A DNA stretch of 64,000 nucleotides. Source: Myxococcus landrumus. Its GTDB lineage: Bacteria; Myxococcota; Myxococcia; Myxococcales; Myxococcaceae. The stretch lies in assembly GCF_017301635.1 (NCBI RefSeq), contig NZ_CP071091.1:339001-403000 (forward strand), written 5' to 3'. The notes beneath the pieces are model-generated. The model ran no database searches, was not told the DNA's origin, and saw nothing but the letters and a program-made list of their open reading frames with translations. Both the position numbers and the translations under genes were made by a program. Below, in pieces: positions 10,487 through 19,776 of the stretch. The stretch's first letter is position 1; each line of letters starts with the position of its first letter.

Positions 10487-11848
10487 CTATTTGCCTTCCG
10501 ACCGCTCGCGGCGGTGGATGGTGGAGACGTCGATGCCCAGCAACTCCGCGGCCCGTGTCTTGTTCCCCCCGCACCGGGAGACGGCCCACGCGATGTATTC
10601 ACTCTCCAGCCTGCGCAAGGGAATCACCTCCCTCTGGGCTTCCAGCAGCGGATGTTGCTCGGAGGCGCCTTCGGAGAGATGGGGCCGGAGCTGCTCCATG
10701 TCAACTGTCTCTCGCGTCCCCAGCACCACCAATCGCTCCACCAGGTTCTCCAGCTCGCGCACATTGCCCGGCCAGCGCTGGGCACACAGCGCCGCCAGGC
10801 ACTCCTGCTCGAAGCGCTGCACCGGGGAGCGAGGGTTGCGCGCGCGCGCCTGACCCAGGAAGTGCTCCGCGAGGGCGGGGATGTCCTCGGGACGCTCCCG
10901 CAGCGGAGGCGCTCGCAACGTCACCACGTTGAGACGGTAGAACAGGTCCGCGCGGAAGCGGCCCTCCTTCACCCGCGCCTCCAGGTCCTGGTGGGTCGCC
11001 GCCACCACGCGCACATCCACCGTCCGGGAGCCATCCGCTCCCACCGCCCGCACCTCGCCCTCCGCCAGCACGCGCAGCAGCCGCGCCTGGAGCTCCGGCG
11101 CCATGTCCCCGATTTCATCCAGGAACAGCGTGCCCCCATCGGCCTCCACGAACAGGCCCCGCCGGGCGCTCGTCGCCCCCGAGAACGCGCCCTTCACGTG
11201 GCCGAACAGCTCGCTCTCCAGGAGCGTGTGGGGCAGGGCGGTGCAGTTGACCGCGACGAATGGCCCCGCCCGTCGAGTCCCCTCGAAATGCAGCGCACGC
11301 GCCACCAGCTCCTTGCCGCTGCCGCTCTCCCCGCGCACCAGGACGGGCGCGCTGGACCACGCCACGCGCTCCACCAGCGAGTACAGCGCCCTCATGGCGG
11401 CGCTGCGTCCCACCATGGCGCCCAGGCGGCCGCGGTCCTCGGCCTGCTGCTTCAGCGTGCGGTGCTCGGCGCGCACGCGACGCGCTTCCAGCGCGCGGCC
11501 CACGTACAGGCGCACCTCGTCCAGCCGGAAGGGCTTGGCGAAGTAGTGCCACGCGCCGCGCTTCATGGCCTCCACCGCGTTCTCCACGCCGCCGAAGGCC
11601 GTCATCATCAGCACGGGCAGGTCCGGGTCCAGCTTGCGCGCGGCCTCCAGCACATCGAAGCCATCCACGTCCTGCATGCGCAGGTCGCAGATGACGGCGT
11701 CGTAGACGGCCAGGCGAAGCTGGGCGATGGCCTCCGCGCCACCGGACGCCACATCCACCGTGTAGCCCGCGTCCGTGAGGGGCTCGCGCAGCATCTGTCC
11801 CATCTCGACGTGGTCGTCGACGACGAGTACCCGGGCTCTAACCGACAT
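10487..11848 (-). CDS. NtrC-family sigma-54 response regulator
   Basis: 453 aa in three domains. The receiver (VLVVDDHVEMG, phospho-Asp in VICDLRMQD, Lys in YFAKPF) spans residues 1-120. The AAA+ sigma-54 interaction domain has Walker A GESGSGKE, GAFSGA in place of the usual GAFTGA, and Walker B GGTLFLDEIGDM. The C-terminal Fis-type HTH is CGGNKTRAAELLGIDVSTIHR. It overlaps the histidine kinase gene by 11 bp, so they form a cognate pair. Its targets may include the adjacent OmpA-like gene, but I saw no convincing GG-N10-GC promoter. Confidence 0.93.
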   Translation of the reverse strand: MSVRARVLVVDDHVEMGQMLREPLTDAGYTVDVASGGAEAIAQLRLAVYDAVICDLRMQDVDGFDVLEAARKLDPDLPVLMMTAFGGVENAVEAMKRGAWHYFAKPFRLDEVRLYVGRALEARRVRAEHRTLKQQAEDRGRLGAMVGRSAAMRALYSLVERVAWSSAPVLVRGESGSGKELVARALHFEGTRRAGPFVAVNCTALPHTLLESELFGHVKGAFSGATSARRGLFVEADGGTLFLDEIGDMAPELQARLLRVLAEGEVRAVGADGSRTVDVRVVAATHQDLEARVKEGRFRADLFYRLNVVTLRAPPLRERPEDIPALAEHFLGQARARNPRSPVQRFEQECLAALCAQRWPGNVRELENLVERLVVLGTRETVDMEQLRPHLSEGASEQHPLLEAQREVIPLRRLESEYIAWAVSRCGGNKTRAAELLGIDVSTIHRRERSEGK

Positions 11849-13970
11849 GGTGCTCCTCTCGCGCGGGGGCCGCGGCGGGCCATTGCAGCGTCACTCGTGT
11901 CCCCTGGCCGGGTGCGCTGTCCAGCTCGATGCGCCCGCCATGATTCCGAACGATGTGCGCCACCATGGTCAGCCCCAGGCCGGTGCCCAGGCCGCGCTTC
12001 TTGGTGGTGAAGAATGGGTCGAAGACTTGATGCAGGTGCCGCGGAGCGATTCCGCAGCCGTCATCCTCGACCCGGATGCGGACCTGCCCCCATGCACCCG
12101 AGGCATCCGCCTCCCCGAGTGACGCCGTCAACCGCACCTGTCCGCCGGGCCCACACGCGTCACACGCGTTGAGCAGCAGGTTGACGAGCACCTGCTGAAG
12201 CTGGTCCGCGTCCGCCGCCAGGGGAGGCACGGAGGGCGAGACGTCCAGCCGCAGGTCCACGCGCCGCCGCTCCGCTTCGACTCGCAGCAGCTCCTGCACG
12301 CTCAGGACGAGCGGCACGAGCGGCACCGCGCGCGACTCGGCGGGCTGGAGTCGGGAGAAGTCCAGCAGCTGCCGGATGGTGCGGCTCACCCGGTCGATCT
12401 GCTCGACGATGGTCCCCAGTCCCGGAGACTGGGGATGCGCCGCGCCCAGCTTGGTCTGCACGTACTCGGCGCGGCCCCGGATGACGCCCAGCGGGGTGCC
12501 AATCTCGTGGGCGATTCCCGCCGCCAGCACGCCCACCGTGGTCAGCTTCTCCGCGCGCAGCAGCTGTCCCTCCAGCGCGCGCAGGTCGCTCAGGTCCTCC
12601 AGCACGAGCAGCGTGCGGACGTCGGGCTGATGCGGCTCCAGCGGGACGGCGTGGACGTTGAAGTGGCCCTCCTCCTCGAAGAGCTGCAAGGGCACCCCAT
12701 GGAGACTGCGCACGCGGTTGTCGCCCCCCGCCGCGTCGACCAGCTCCTCCAGACGCTGGATGACGGGCGCGTGGGCCTGGGGGAACGCCGCCGCCAGCGT
12801 GGCGCCCACCACGCCCGGAGGCATCCGCGAGCCGATGGCGCGATTGGCGGAGGTGATGCGCCCGGACGTGGACAGGGCGAGGACCCCCGTGGGGATGTGG
12901 TCGAGAATCTTCTGTGTCTTGTCGTGCAGGTGGGCCAGGCGGCTCGCATGGCGCAGGCTCTCCTGGAGGGCCACGGCGCGGCTTCGCGCGAGCACCACGT
13001 ACACGCCAAAGGCGATGAGGAAACACGAGACGAGGAGGGCCGCGAGCGACAAGCGCAGCACCAGGTTCCGCTCATGTGAGCGCAGCCCTCGGGTGGAGGA
13101 GAGCGTGGCCAGTGGCCACATCGCGCCGTTCTTGATGCGCACCGGCGCGAAGCTCGCCACCACCTCCGCGTCGCCCAGCCCCAGCGTCATGGCCTCCGCG
13201 CGCTCGATGAGCCGCGAGCCTTCCTCGCCCTCGCCCATGCGCCGCGCCAGCTCCGCGAGGCCCGGCGTGTCACGAGGGTGGGTGGCGAGCCGTTGATAGT
13301 GGGCCGCCAGCGAAGGGGCGCTCAGGGGTGTGGGGGCTCCATGCGCGCCGAGCAACAACAGATGGGTGTCGCTCTCCGCGGTGAGCAGCTTGAGCGGTGC
13401 GAACAGAGGCTCGGCGTTCACGAGCACCACCACCGCGCCGCCGCCTCCAGGGGCGTCATCGGGCAACGCGGTGGCGAAGGCTCGCAGCCAGCCGGAGGCA
13501 TCCGTGGACAAGGGCGGCGAGGACGCGATGTGCCCCGAAGCGCCCTGGAGCGCGCTCCTCGCGGTGCGGGCCAGCTCGTCGGCCGGGTACTGCCGGGCGA
13601 GGGACTCGCCGGTGCGCCGGTCCAACAGCCGCAGCTGCTCCTGTCCGTCCGGCCCGAAGACGACAATCGCCTTGTACTGGCCCACGGCCTCCAGCAGCGC
13701 GCGCAGCTCGCGGCGGTGCTCCTCGGCGGTGCCGGGCTGGGACAGCAGCTCCACGGTGAAGCGCAGGTCCTCGCCCACATCCTCCAGGGCTTCCGAGACG
13801 CCCCTCGCGGCCTCCTGGAGCTGGGCCCTCCGCTCCCGGGCGAACTGGTCCACCAGGGCCTGCCTGTCCCGCTGGATGAAGTGTACAGCCCCGCCGATGA
13901 CGCCAGTGAGCGCCGTGCACAGCAGCAGGACGGGCAGCAGGGAGGAGCGCATGAGGGCAGATACCAACAT
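11838..13970 (-). CDS. Membrane sensor histidine kinase
   Basis: About 710 aa. One membrane segment is near the N-terminus (SLLPVLLLCTALTGVIGGAV), then there is a ~280-residue periplasmic sensor region, and a second membrane segment (LSLAALLVSCFLIAFGVYVV). A PAS-like region (ILDHIPTGVLALSTSGRITSAN) precedes the kinase core with H-box GIAHEIGTPLG, N-box LLLNACDAC, G1 VEDDGCGI, FFTTKKRGLGTGLGL. The layout resembles NtrB/ZraS-type sensors. Start assignment is uncertain: ATG 14015, 13970 and 13952 are all in frame. The stop overlaps the regulator start. Confidence 0.9.
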   Translation of the reverse strand: MLVSALMRSSLLPVLLLCTALTGVIGGAVHFIQRDRQALVDQFARERRAQLQEAARGVSEALEDVGEDLRFTVELLSQPGTAEEHRRELRALLEAVGQYKAIVVFGPDGQEQLRLLDRRTGESLARQYPADELARTARSALQGASGHIASSPPLSTDASGWLRAFATALPDDAPGGGGAVVVLVNAEPLFAPLKLLTAESDTHLLLLGAHGAPTPLSAPSLAAHYQRLATHPRDTPGLAELARRMGEGEEGSRLIERAEAMTLGLGDAEVVASFAPVRIKNGAMWPLATLSSTRGLRSHERNLVLRLSLAALLVSCFLIAFGVYVVLARSRAVALQESLRHASRLAHLHDKTQKILDHIPTGVLALSTSGRITSANRAIGSRMPPGVVGATLAAAFPQAHAPVIQRLEELVDAAGGDNRVRSLHGVPLQLFEEEGHFNVHAVPLEPHQPDVRTLLVLEDLSDLRALEGQLLRAEKLTTVGVLAAGIAHEIGTPLGVIRGRAEYVQTKLGAAHPQSPGLGTIVEQIDRVSRTIRQLLDFSRLQPAESRAVPLVPLVLSVQELLRVEAERRRVDLRLDVSPSVPPLAADADQLQQVLVNLLLNACDACGPGGQVRLTASLGEADASGAWGQVRIRVEDDGCGIAPRHLHQVFDPFFTTKKRGLGTGLGLTMVAHIVRNHGGRIELDSAPGQGTRVTLQWPAAAPAREEHHVG

Positions 13971-14050
13971 CCCGGCGCGAAGAGGGGAGAGATGCCCACC
14001 AGGGGAGTGGGCCATCGCGCCGGGAGGTGGCCCGGGGGGCGGGCGGACGC

Positions 14051-14857
14051 TCAGGGCCTCGCGGCCTGCTGGTTGAGCTTCAGCGAAATCTCACGGACCT
14101 TGCCCTGGATGTGGCGAAGGTTCGTCGGGCCCATTCGCAGCAGGTGTTTCTGCGCGGGCGTGAGGGCCTCCAGCGCCGGGTCCGCGTACACATACAACGC
14201 GCCCTTCGGCACCACCTCCACGTCCCCGTCGAGCACGGGCACCGCGAGGACCTGCGCGAAGGCGCGCTCGAGCGTCGAGTCGAAGCTGCTCCCGGGCGGG
14301 GCGCTCTCCTGGTGGAGCTGCTCGGTGAGCTTGCGGACCTCGCGGTAGGTGTCCACGAGCAGCGTGGAGTCGAGGCTCGCCACCACCTGGCCCAGGGTGT
14401 CGTAGCGCGTGTAGGTGCCCTTCGAGATGACGCTCCGGCCGTCGTGGGTGCGGACCCGGAAGTCGCCGCGCGGCGTCAGGAAGGCCACCACCGAGCGAGG
14501 GCTCTCGCCGCTGGCCATGTTGGCGACGACGGCGACGAAGCGGCGCAGCAGGTCCGGCTCCCGCAGCCACGCGCCGAACTCCGACCGGGAGGAGGCTCCG
14601 GCGAGTCGCGAGCGCAAGAGGACGTCCATCTGGGCCGACGAGGGCAGGGGCGGCGTGTCCGGTGCTCGGGCCGCGACGGGCAGGGTCTCCGTGGGCGGGT
14701 TCGCGGCGGCGGAGGTGTGGGGCGTCCCGTGCAGCAGGCCGTGCCAGACGCCGGCTCCCGCCAGCACCGCGGCCACCAGCACCACCAGGCCCCAACCCCA
14801 GAGCGCGCCACGCTCGAGCTTCACCATCGCACCGTTCTCGTCACCGTTGCTGTCCAT
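14051..14857 (-). CDS. DUF3014 membrane-anchored protein
   Basis: 268 aa. One N-terminal membrane anchor (WGWGLVVLVAAVLAGAGVW), a Pro/Ala-rich stretch, then the DUF3014 core: WLREPDLLRRFVAVVANMASGESPR and the C-terminal MGPTNLRHIQGKVREISLKL. DUF3014 proteins are of unknown function and are predicted periplasmic. GGAGGA precedes ATG 14857. It lies 80 bp upstream of the chosen kinase start on the same strand, so it may be the first gene of the two-component operon. Confidence 0.8.
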   Translation of the reverse strand: MDSNGDENGAMVKLERGALWGWGLVVLVAAVLAGAGVWHGLLHGTPHTSAAANPPTETLPVAARAPDTPPLPSSAQMDVLLRSRLAGASSRSEFGAWLREPDLLRRFVAVVANMASGESPRSVVAFLTPRGDFRVRTHDGRSVISKGTYTRYDTLGQVVASLDSTLLVDTYREVRKLTEQLHQESAPPGSSFDSTLERAFAQVLAVPVLDGDVEVVPKGALYVYADPALEALTPAQKHLLRMGPTNLRHIQGKVREISLKLNQQAARP

Positions 14858-15001
14858 GAGTCCTCCGCGACGGGACTCGGGGATTGCAGCGGAGATGCCA
14901 GCCCGAAGGCGCTGAGGTGGGCTGCGTGGCCTGACTCGGGAGCGAGGCTCTCCGGAGTCATCGGTGTGCCCGCTCGGCCGCAGCGCGAGCGTGGCGTTTC
15001 G

Positions 15002-15035
15002 CGCGCCCCCCTGGCGGATTGCGACAGGGGGCGCG
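15002..15035 (-). terminator. Stem-loop after DUF2378 gene
   Basis: The arms CCCCCTG and CAGGGGG, extended by GCG pairs beyond a one-base bulge, surround an 11-base loop a few bases past the stop of the leftward DUF2378 gene. There is no long U-run, so efficiency is uncertain. Confidence 0.45.
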
Positions 15036-15041
15036 AAGGAC

Positions 15042-15662
15042 TCAGGCGCGAGGACGCGAGGCGCCCGCGGCTCCGTCCTCGGGAGGCGGCATGGCGGCTT
15101 CCGCTGTCAGCTCGGCCCAACGGATGTGGAACGTCGAGGAGACGCCATCGAACTCCTCGGGGAGCACCACCACGCGGTGGCCACCGCAGAGCTCCACCGC
15201 GCGAGCCAGCAGGCCCGCGGAGAACGTGGGCAGGTCCGCGAGGACATCGTTCATCCGCAGCTCCACGAAAGTGGGACTGCGCTCAACGATTTCGACCACA
15301 CTGAAGTTGTTGCCGGCGCGAAAGCCCATCCCCGCGCGCAGCAGCATCCTCCGAGGGCCGGCCAGCCGGACGACCCCCAGGAGCGCGCGGCCGAAGAAGG
15401 TGCCGAAGTACGCGTCCATGAAGCGCTCGCCCAGCGAGTAGTAGGCGGCCTCGGCGGGGACTCCACCGTAGACGTGACCGGCGGCGATGCGGAGGAACTC
15501 CTTCCACTGCTCCAGCGTGTACGTCCGCCCCAGCTTCTGGTCGAGGTCCAGGCCCGCACGGCGCAGGTGCTCGCGGCACGCTGGCGTGAGCCGGTTCTCG
15601 AGGGCGCGCACGAAGAGCGCTTCCACGGTTTGCGTGAAAATCAGCTTCTCGGAAGAAGTCAT
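15042..15662 (-). CDS. DUF2378 (TIGR02265) family protein
   Basis: 206 aa, matching a family (TIGR02265) that is strongly expanded in and nearly restricted to Myxococcales. The pattern TVEALFVRALENRLTPACREHLRRAGLDLD, the central LGERFMDAYFGTFFGRALLGVVRLAGPRRML and the ending FDGVSSTFHIRW are typical. These proteins are cytoplasmic and of unknown function. Start ATG 15662 follows the family (MTSSEKLIFTQTVEALF). It appears monocistronic, with its own stem-loop. Confidence 0.88.
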   Translation of the reverse strand: MTSSEKLIFTQTVEALFVRALENRLTPACREHLRRAGLDLDQKLGRTYTLEQWKEFLRIAAGHVYGGVPAEAAYYSLGERFMDAYFGTFFGRALLGVVRLAGPRRMLLRAGMGFRAGNNFSVVEIVERSPTFVELRMNDVLADLPTFSAGLLARAVELCGGHRVVVLPEEFDGVSSTFHIRWAELTAEAAMPPPEDGAAGASRPRA

Positions 15663-15907
15663 AGGGTCGCACCCTACACCGGTCGGCCCATCGGATGCTC
15701 GCCCACAGGTGAATCGACGTTCAGTGCCCCTGTCCGCGAACGACAGCGCGGCTGCTTTGCTCGAAAAAGGCGTGGAGTCTCCTGGGGTTATCGAGCGTTG
15801 TGCGATGCGTCGGCGGTGCGAGAACTCCACCGCGCGGGGCCGCGCCGGGGCCTTCCCGTGCAGGTTCTCCGGCGCTTCCCCGGATGTGTTGCGTGTCTGG
15901 AATCACG

Positions 15908-15937
15908 CCCGAGGACGGCCCTCACCGTGGACTCGGG
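15908..15937 (-). terminator. Stem-loop downstream of lipoprotein gene
   Basis: The arms CCCGAG and CTCGGG, with an inner ACGG/CCGT pair, lie 16 bases past the stop of the leftward lipoprotein gene. No U-tract is evident. Confidence 0.4.
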
Positions 15938-15953
15938 TGGGGAGGGGCTGGCC

Positions 15954-16565
15954 TCAGTGGGTGTTGAGCCAGGCGGTGTTCGGGCTCGCGGGGATGTTGG
16001 CGATGTTCTGCCAGGCGTTGAAGGCGATGAAGGGGTCGAAGGGGCTCGCGCTGCAGAAGTTCCGCACGAGGTCGCACTGCGACAGTTGGCCCTTGTCGGC
16101 GCCGGACGACAGGCTCCTGACGGCGCCTGCCCAGTACCTCGGGAATGGGGAGGCCGGGTCGAAGTAGCGAATGGTCTTCCCCAGGTCCAGGGCGGCGAGG
16201 GAGTCGCTGGGATTCCGGTAGAGGCAGAGCTGCCGGCCCAGGTAGTCGGCGCGGTCGAAGAGCCAGAGGGAGTTCTGGTTGTTGCAGTCGATGACGGGCG
16301 CCGGGTACGCGAGGGCGCTCCTTTCGGCTGGAGAGGCATGTCGCTGGGCCGCTCGTGCGGCGAACTGCGCCTGTTGCTCGGCGCGGGTGATGAAGCGGGT
16401 GGAGTGCTCGGTCACTCCCTGGTCATTCACCCAGACGACGGTCTGCTCGATGAGCTCCTCATCGACGGTGCTCCGCTCCTCGCCGGGGGCTTCGTCGAGA
16501 GCCCCTCCGCAGCCCACCAACAGGCTCACGGCAATCCCTCGCGTCCACGCGCTCATGCGGTTCAT
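15954..16565 (-). CDS. Putative lipoprotein, unknown function
   Basis: 203 aa. The signal sequence ends in lipobox SLLVGC. The mature part carries an acidic stretch (EDAPGEER-like, DEELIEQ), then an extracellular-type domain with LWLFDRADYLGRQLCLYR and paired cysteines, suggesting disulfides. The segment LWLFDRADYLGRQLCLY resembles beta/gamma-crystallin or peptidase-inhibitor-like short motifs, but I cannot assign a family. GGAGGA six bases before ATG 16565 fixes the start. Confidence 0.7.
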   Translation of the reverse strand: MNRMSAWTRGIAVSLLVGCGGALDEAPGEERSTVDEELIEQTVVWVNDQGVTEHSTRFITRAEQQAQFAARAAQRHASPAERSALAYPAPVIDCNNQNSLWLFDRADYLGRQLCLYRNPSDSLAALDLGKTIRYFDPASPFPRYWAGAVRSLSSGADKGQLSQCDLVRNFCSASPFDPFIAFNAWQNIANIPASPNTAWLNTH

Positions 16566-16689
16566 GTCTTTCCTCCTACCGGGTGGTTGCGCGAGCGGAG
16601 TGAACCGTGTCCTCCGAGATTCTCTTGAGTTGACGATGCAGTTGCAAATGCGTCTGGACTACGGGGTTTCCACGAGAGGCTCTCGCGGG

Positions 16690-17691
16690 CTACCGGGAGG
16701 AGCGTGGCGCGACGGCGGCGCGGGCGACCTGGGTCCGAAGCCAGCGGTGAGCGGGTTCATTGTCGAAGCGCTCGTGCCAGAGCTGGAGGACGTCGAAGGG
16801 GGCGAGGGTGACGGGAGGCGGCATCAGCTTGACGGGGCACAAGTCCTGGAAGAGTTCCGCGAGCCGTCGAGGAGCGGTGAGGACGTGGTTGGAGCGGACC
16901 ACGGAGAGGGCGGCGGTGAGGAAGTAGGGCAGTCTCAGGCCGATGCGCCGGGATTGCCCCATGCGCTCCAGGGCCATGTCCACGGCGCCAGCGCCATCGC
17001 CTCGGGGGCTGATGAGGACATGGGGGAGGCTCAGGTAGGTCTCCAGGTCCAGGCCGCGCTTCACGGCGGTGTTGTCCCGGCGGACGATGCACACGAAGTC
17101 TTCTCGAAAGAGCCGTTGCTGGCGCAGTGCGGGGAATGGGTCTGGGAACGCGGCGATGACAAGGTCCACCTCGCCGCTCTCCAACTGGGCCTCGAGTTGG
17201 GGAACCACCAAGGGGCGGATGGTGATGTCGACCGCAGGGGCTTCCGCGTCCAGGATCTCCAGCAGGGGAGGCAAGAGTGTGGCGGCGTGGTAGTCGCCCG
17301 AGGCGATGGTGAAGCGGCGCGAGGATGTGCGCGGCTCGAAGACGGATTCGTTGCGCAGGGCGCGCTGGACCTCGAGCAGTCCCCGGTGAAGAGGGGCGGC
17401 GAGCTGCTCGGCGCGAGGCGTGCGCACCATGCCGCCCCGTCCGCGGATGAGCAGGGCGTCTCCGAGCAGCTCTCGGAGTTGGGCCAGGGCATGGCTCATG
17501 GCGGACTGGGTGATGCCCACGCGCTTCGCCGCGCGGGTGACATTGCCTTCCGTGAGGAGGGCATCCAGGGCCACGGCGAGGTTGAGGTTGATGCCCGACA
17601 GGTCCAGGCCGGTGTTTGAAGGCTGAGAGGCGGCGGGGCGGGAGCGCTGTGTGACGCGGCCCTTGCGGCGGGCGGTATGCGTGGGGCTCAT
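16690..17691 (-). CDS. LysR-family transcriptional regulator
   Basis: 333 aa. The N-terminal HTH is clear: LNLAVALDALLTEGNVTRAAKRVGITQSAMSHALAQLR. A periplasmic-binding-like effector domain follows (RRFTIASGDY through FDVLQLWHERFDNEPAHRWLR). The sequence is nearest the NodD/DNT-pathway-type regulators. It is divergent from the NmrA-like gene with only 80 bp between, and a LysR-type box lies in that gap. This strongly suggests that it controls its neighbour. Start ATG 17691; an ATG ten codons upstream is possible. Confidence 0.92.
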   Translation of the reverse strand: MSPTHTARRKGRVTQRSRPAASQPSNTGLDLSGINLNLAVALDALLTEGNVTRAAKRVGITQSAMSHALAQLRELLGDALLIRGRGGMVRTPRAEQLAAPLHRGLLEVQRALRNESVFEPRTSSRRFTIASGDYHAATLLPPLLEILDAEAPAVDITIRPLVVPQLEAQLESGEVDLVIAAFPDPFPALRQQRLFREDFVCIVRRDNTAVKRGLDLETYLSLPHVLISPRGDGAGAVDMALERMGQSRRIGLRLPYFLTAALSVVRSNHVLTAPRRLAELFQDLCPVKLMPPPVTLAPFDVLQLWHERFDNEPAHRWLRTQVARAAVAPRSSR

Positions 17692-17705
17692 GGGGCTATG
17701 TCTAA

Positions 17706-17722
17706 CATGCAGTCGCCGCATG
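17706..17722. promoter_or_regulatory. LysR box (T-N11-A) between divergent genes
   Basis: CATGC-agtcgcc-GCATG is a perfect inverted repeat. T17708 and A17720 are separated by exactly 11 bases, which is the classic LysR recognition pattern. It sits in the 80-bp gap between the LysR gene and the NmrA-like gene, as expected for autorepression plus activation of the divergent target. Confidence 0.6.
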
Positions 17723-17771
17723 ATTGGAATGGGAGCACTTTGACGCCATCTCGAAGTCGCTGGAGGCGTCC

Positions 17772-18671
17772 ATGCACATCGTCATCAACACCCCGAATGG
17801 AAACATTGGCAGGAGTCTCGCGCTGCGGTTGTTGGAGGCGGGGGAGTCGCTCACCGTCATCAGCCGGAGCGAGGAGAAGGTGGCGGAGTTGGTGGCGCGA
17901 GGCGCGAAGGTGGTGGTGGGCTCGACCGATGATGCGGCGGTGTTGGACCGGGCGTTCTCGGGGGCGAAGGCCGTCTTCTGGCTGACGCCGCCGCCCGCGC
18001 GTCCGGATTTCATCGAGTGGTCGGAGGGCCTGGCGCGACTGGCAGCGCGCAAGGCGAAGGAGCATGGTGTCGCGCGAGTGGTGGTGCTCTCGAGCATCGG
18101 GGCACAGTCAGGTCGGGGGACAGGCCCTGTGGGGGCGCTGCTCGCGGTGGAGGAGGCGTTCAAGGCGGCTGTGCCCGACGTGACGATTCTGCGTCCGGGC
18201 TACTTCATGGAGAACCTGTTGAGGGAGGTGCCGGCGCTGGCGAGCGCGGGCGCCATCTACCTGCCCATTCCAGCGGACCGGAAGCTGCCGTTCGTCGCGA
18301 CGGCGGACATCGCGCGCAAAGCGGAGGAGGTGTTGCGAGACGGCGCGTGGAAGGGGCACCGGTATCTGGGCATCCATGGGCCGCAGTCGCTGGCCTACGT
18401 GGAGGTGGAGAAGATCCTCTCGGAAGTGCTGGGGCGTCCGGTGCGCTACGTCCAGGTGTCCCTGGCGGATGCGCGCAAGGGGATGCAGGGCGCGGGCGTG
18501 CCGGGGTTCGTGGTGGAGCTGCTCTCGGAGATGTACCAGGCCGTGCTGGATGGACGCATGGACCCGGAGGAGCCTCGGTCCGGCGAGACGACCACGCCTA
18601 CGACGTTGGCTCAGTGGGCGAAGGAGGTCCTCGGGCCCGCCGTGGGGAAGGCCCGAGTGTCCGCGGCGTAG
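17772..18671 (+). CDS. NmrA-like NAD(P)-binding oxidoreductase
   Basis: 299 aa atypical SDR. The N-terminal nucleotide fold starts VINTPNGNIGRSLALRLLEAG, followed by VVVGSTDD, VFWLTPPP and VVVLSSIGAQSG. The SDR Tyr-Lys catalytic pair is not evident, as in NmrA/azoreductase-like members that may sense or reduce quinones. GGAGG precedes ATG 17772; an upstream in-frame ATG at 17724 would run through the intergenic control region and is disfavoured. It is likely controlled by the divergent LysR regulator. Confidence 0.85.
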   Translation: MHIVINTPNGNIGRSLALRLLEAGESLTVISRSEEKVAELVARGAKVVVGSTDDAAVLDRAFSGAKAVFWLTPPPARPDFIEWSEGLARLAARKAKEHGVARVVVLSSIGAQSGRGTGPVGALLAVEEAFKAAVPDVTILRPGYFMENLLREVPALASAGAIYLPIPADRKLPFVATADIARKAEEVLRDGAWKGHRYLGIHGPQSLAYVEVEKILSEVLGRPVRYVQVSLADARKGMQGAGVPGFVVELLSEMYQAVLDGRMDPEEPRSGETTTPTTLAQWAKEVLGPAVGKARVSAA

Positions 18672-18684
18672 TGGGAAGTGCCCG

Positions 18685-18728
18685 CGCTTCTCGGAGGTTG
18701 TCCGGAGCGGCTCTTGCTCCGAGAAGCG
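18685..18728 (+). terminator. Stem-loop after NmrA-like gene
   Basis: A perfect 12-bp inverted repeat, CGCTTCTCGGAG / CTCCGAGAAGCG, with a 20-base loop, starts 14 bases after the NmrA-like stop codon. No U-run follows. It is probably a transcription or mRNA 3'-end structure. Confidence 0.55.
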
Positions 18729-18907
18729 TCAGTGCGGCTGAGATGTCATTCGTCGTGGTGTGCCCTGCAATCTGGGGACGCTCGACGAGGCCGCCCAGGA
18801 GGCGTTGATGCCACACGAGCGTCAGGCCACGGCCTATCGCGAGGTTGAAGTCGAGTGAGTGACGCCCTTCGAGGCACGCGAACTCTCGCGTTCGCTCCTT
18901 CGAGTGC

Positions 18908-19552
18908 TCAACGCAGCGGTAGCGCAGCACCCGATGGACTCACCAGGTACTGCATCAACTGAGTGTCACTGTTGTTCGGACTTCGCCGGTCGTAGGCGAC
19001 GGCAATCCAGGTACCGGGGACGACGCTCGTCGCCAGCGCTGCCTCGATTCGCCAGCGCACCTGCCAGCACCGTGATGCGCTCGGCGCGTGTCCCTCGGCG
19101 GGAGCACTCTCGTCGCACCACGGCTCCAGCTCCATCGAGAGGATGTAATGCGTCAGCGCGTCTTCCGAAGAGTGCTCGGAGCCGACGATGGCGCACTCCC
19201 GCACTCGCGCCCAGCACGTTGTCAGGTGCTTGAGGAGCGCGTCATGGGCACGTTGCTTGGCTGGCATCGTGTGCCGCTGCCTCTGCGCGAAAACCGCCGC
19301 ACCCACCAATCCGAGCACCGAGAGCAGGGTCAATGCCGCGCCGCCCGTGACGACCTCCCTGTCACGCCCCATCCACCACATCACGACGCCGGCGATGAAA
19401 GGTCCCGCAACGGCGAGCAACACGAGGACGAGGACCGACGAGCCTTCATTGTGGGGCGGGGGAGGAGGGCTCAGCAGCGTAGGCGAGGGCCAGGGCGGTG
19501 GTGCTCCTGGAGGCAATTGCTCAGGGGCGGGCGATAGAGGCAGGAGCGACAT
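18908..19552 (-). CDS. Hypothetical membrane protein
   Basis: 214 aa, not recognised. A Pro-rich N-terminus precedes two membrane segments (VLVLVLLAVAGPFIAGVVMWW and ALTLLSVLGLVGAAVFA). A ~110-residue soluble tail follows, with three cysteines spaced through TTCWARVREC and EPWCDE, and RCWQVRWRIEAAL. It lies in a stretch of visibly lower GC containing several orphan small proteins. The ATG at 19552 has no good RBS, and a start farther upstream cannot be excluded. Confidence 0.55.
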   Translation of the reverse strand: MSLLPLSPAPEQLPPGAPPPWPSPTLLSPPPPPHNEGSSVLVLVLLAVAGPFIAGVVMWWMGRDREVVTGGAALTLLSVLGLVGAAVFAQRQRHTMPAKQRAHDALLKHLTTCWARVRECAIVGSEHSSEDALTHYILSMELEPWCDESAPAEGHAPSASRCWQVRWRIEAALATSVVPGTWIAVAYDRRSPNNSDTQLMQYLVSPSGAALPLR

Positions 19553-19661
19553 GACCGAACGGCAGTTTGCTCGGTGCTTGTTGTCAATGACTTTGACGTT
19601 GGCCGGCTTGGGATGGAGCAGCTGTCGAAGACTGCATGCCCGATGAGTCGCTTCAGCGGAC

Positions 19662-19723
19662 GGAGACACGAGTCGAGTGCTGCCCAGGTTGTTTGTGGTG
19701 GCCGACGCTTCCGGTCAACTTCC
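19662..19723. repeat. 62-bp direct repeat, copy 1 (decayed)
   Basis: It aligns without gaps to 20562-20623, with 47 of 62 positions identical by eye. In the other copy this segment spans the stop codon and terminator hairpin of a lipoprotein gene. Here the stop (TGA 19715-19717, minus strand, preceded by codons for GPPGS) is kept but the hairpin has lost several pairs. Confidence 0.6.
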
Positions 19724-19776
19724 TGGCGGTCCGATGAAGGGCGCCGCACTGCTGACCACCTTGCAGTGGCTGGGCG

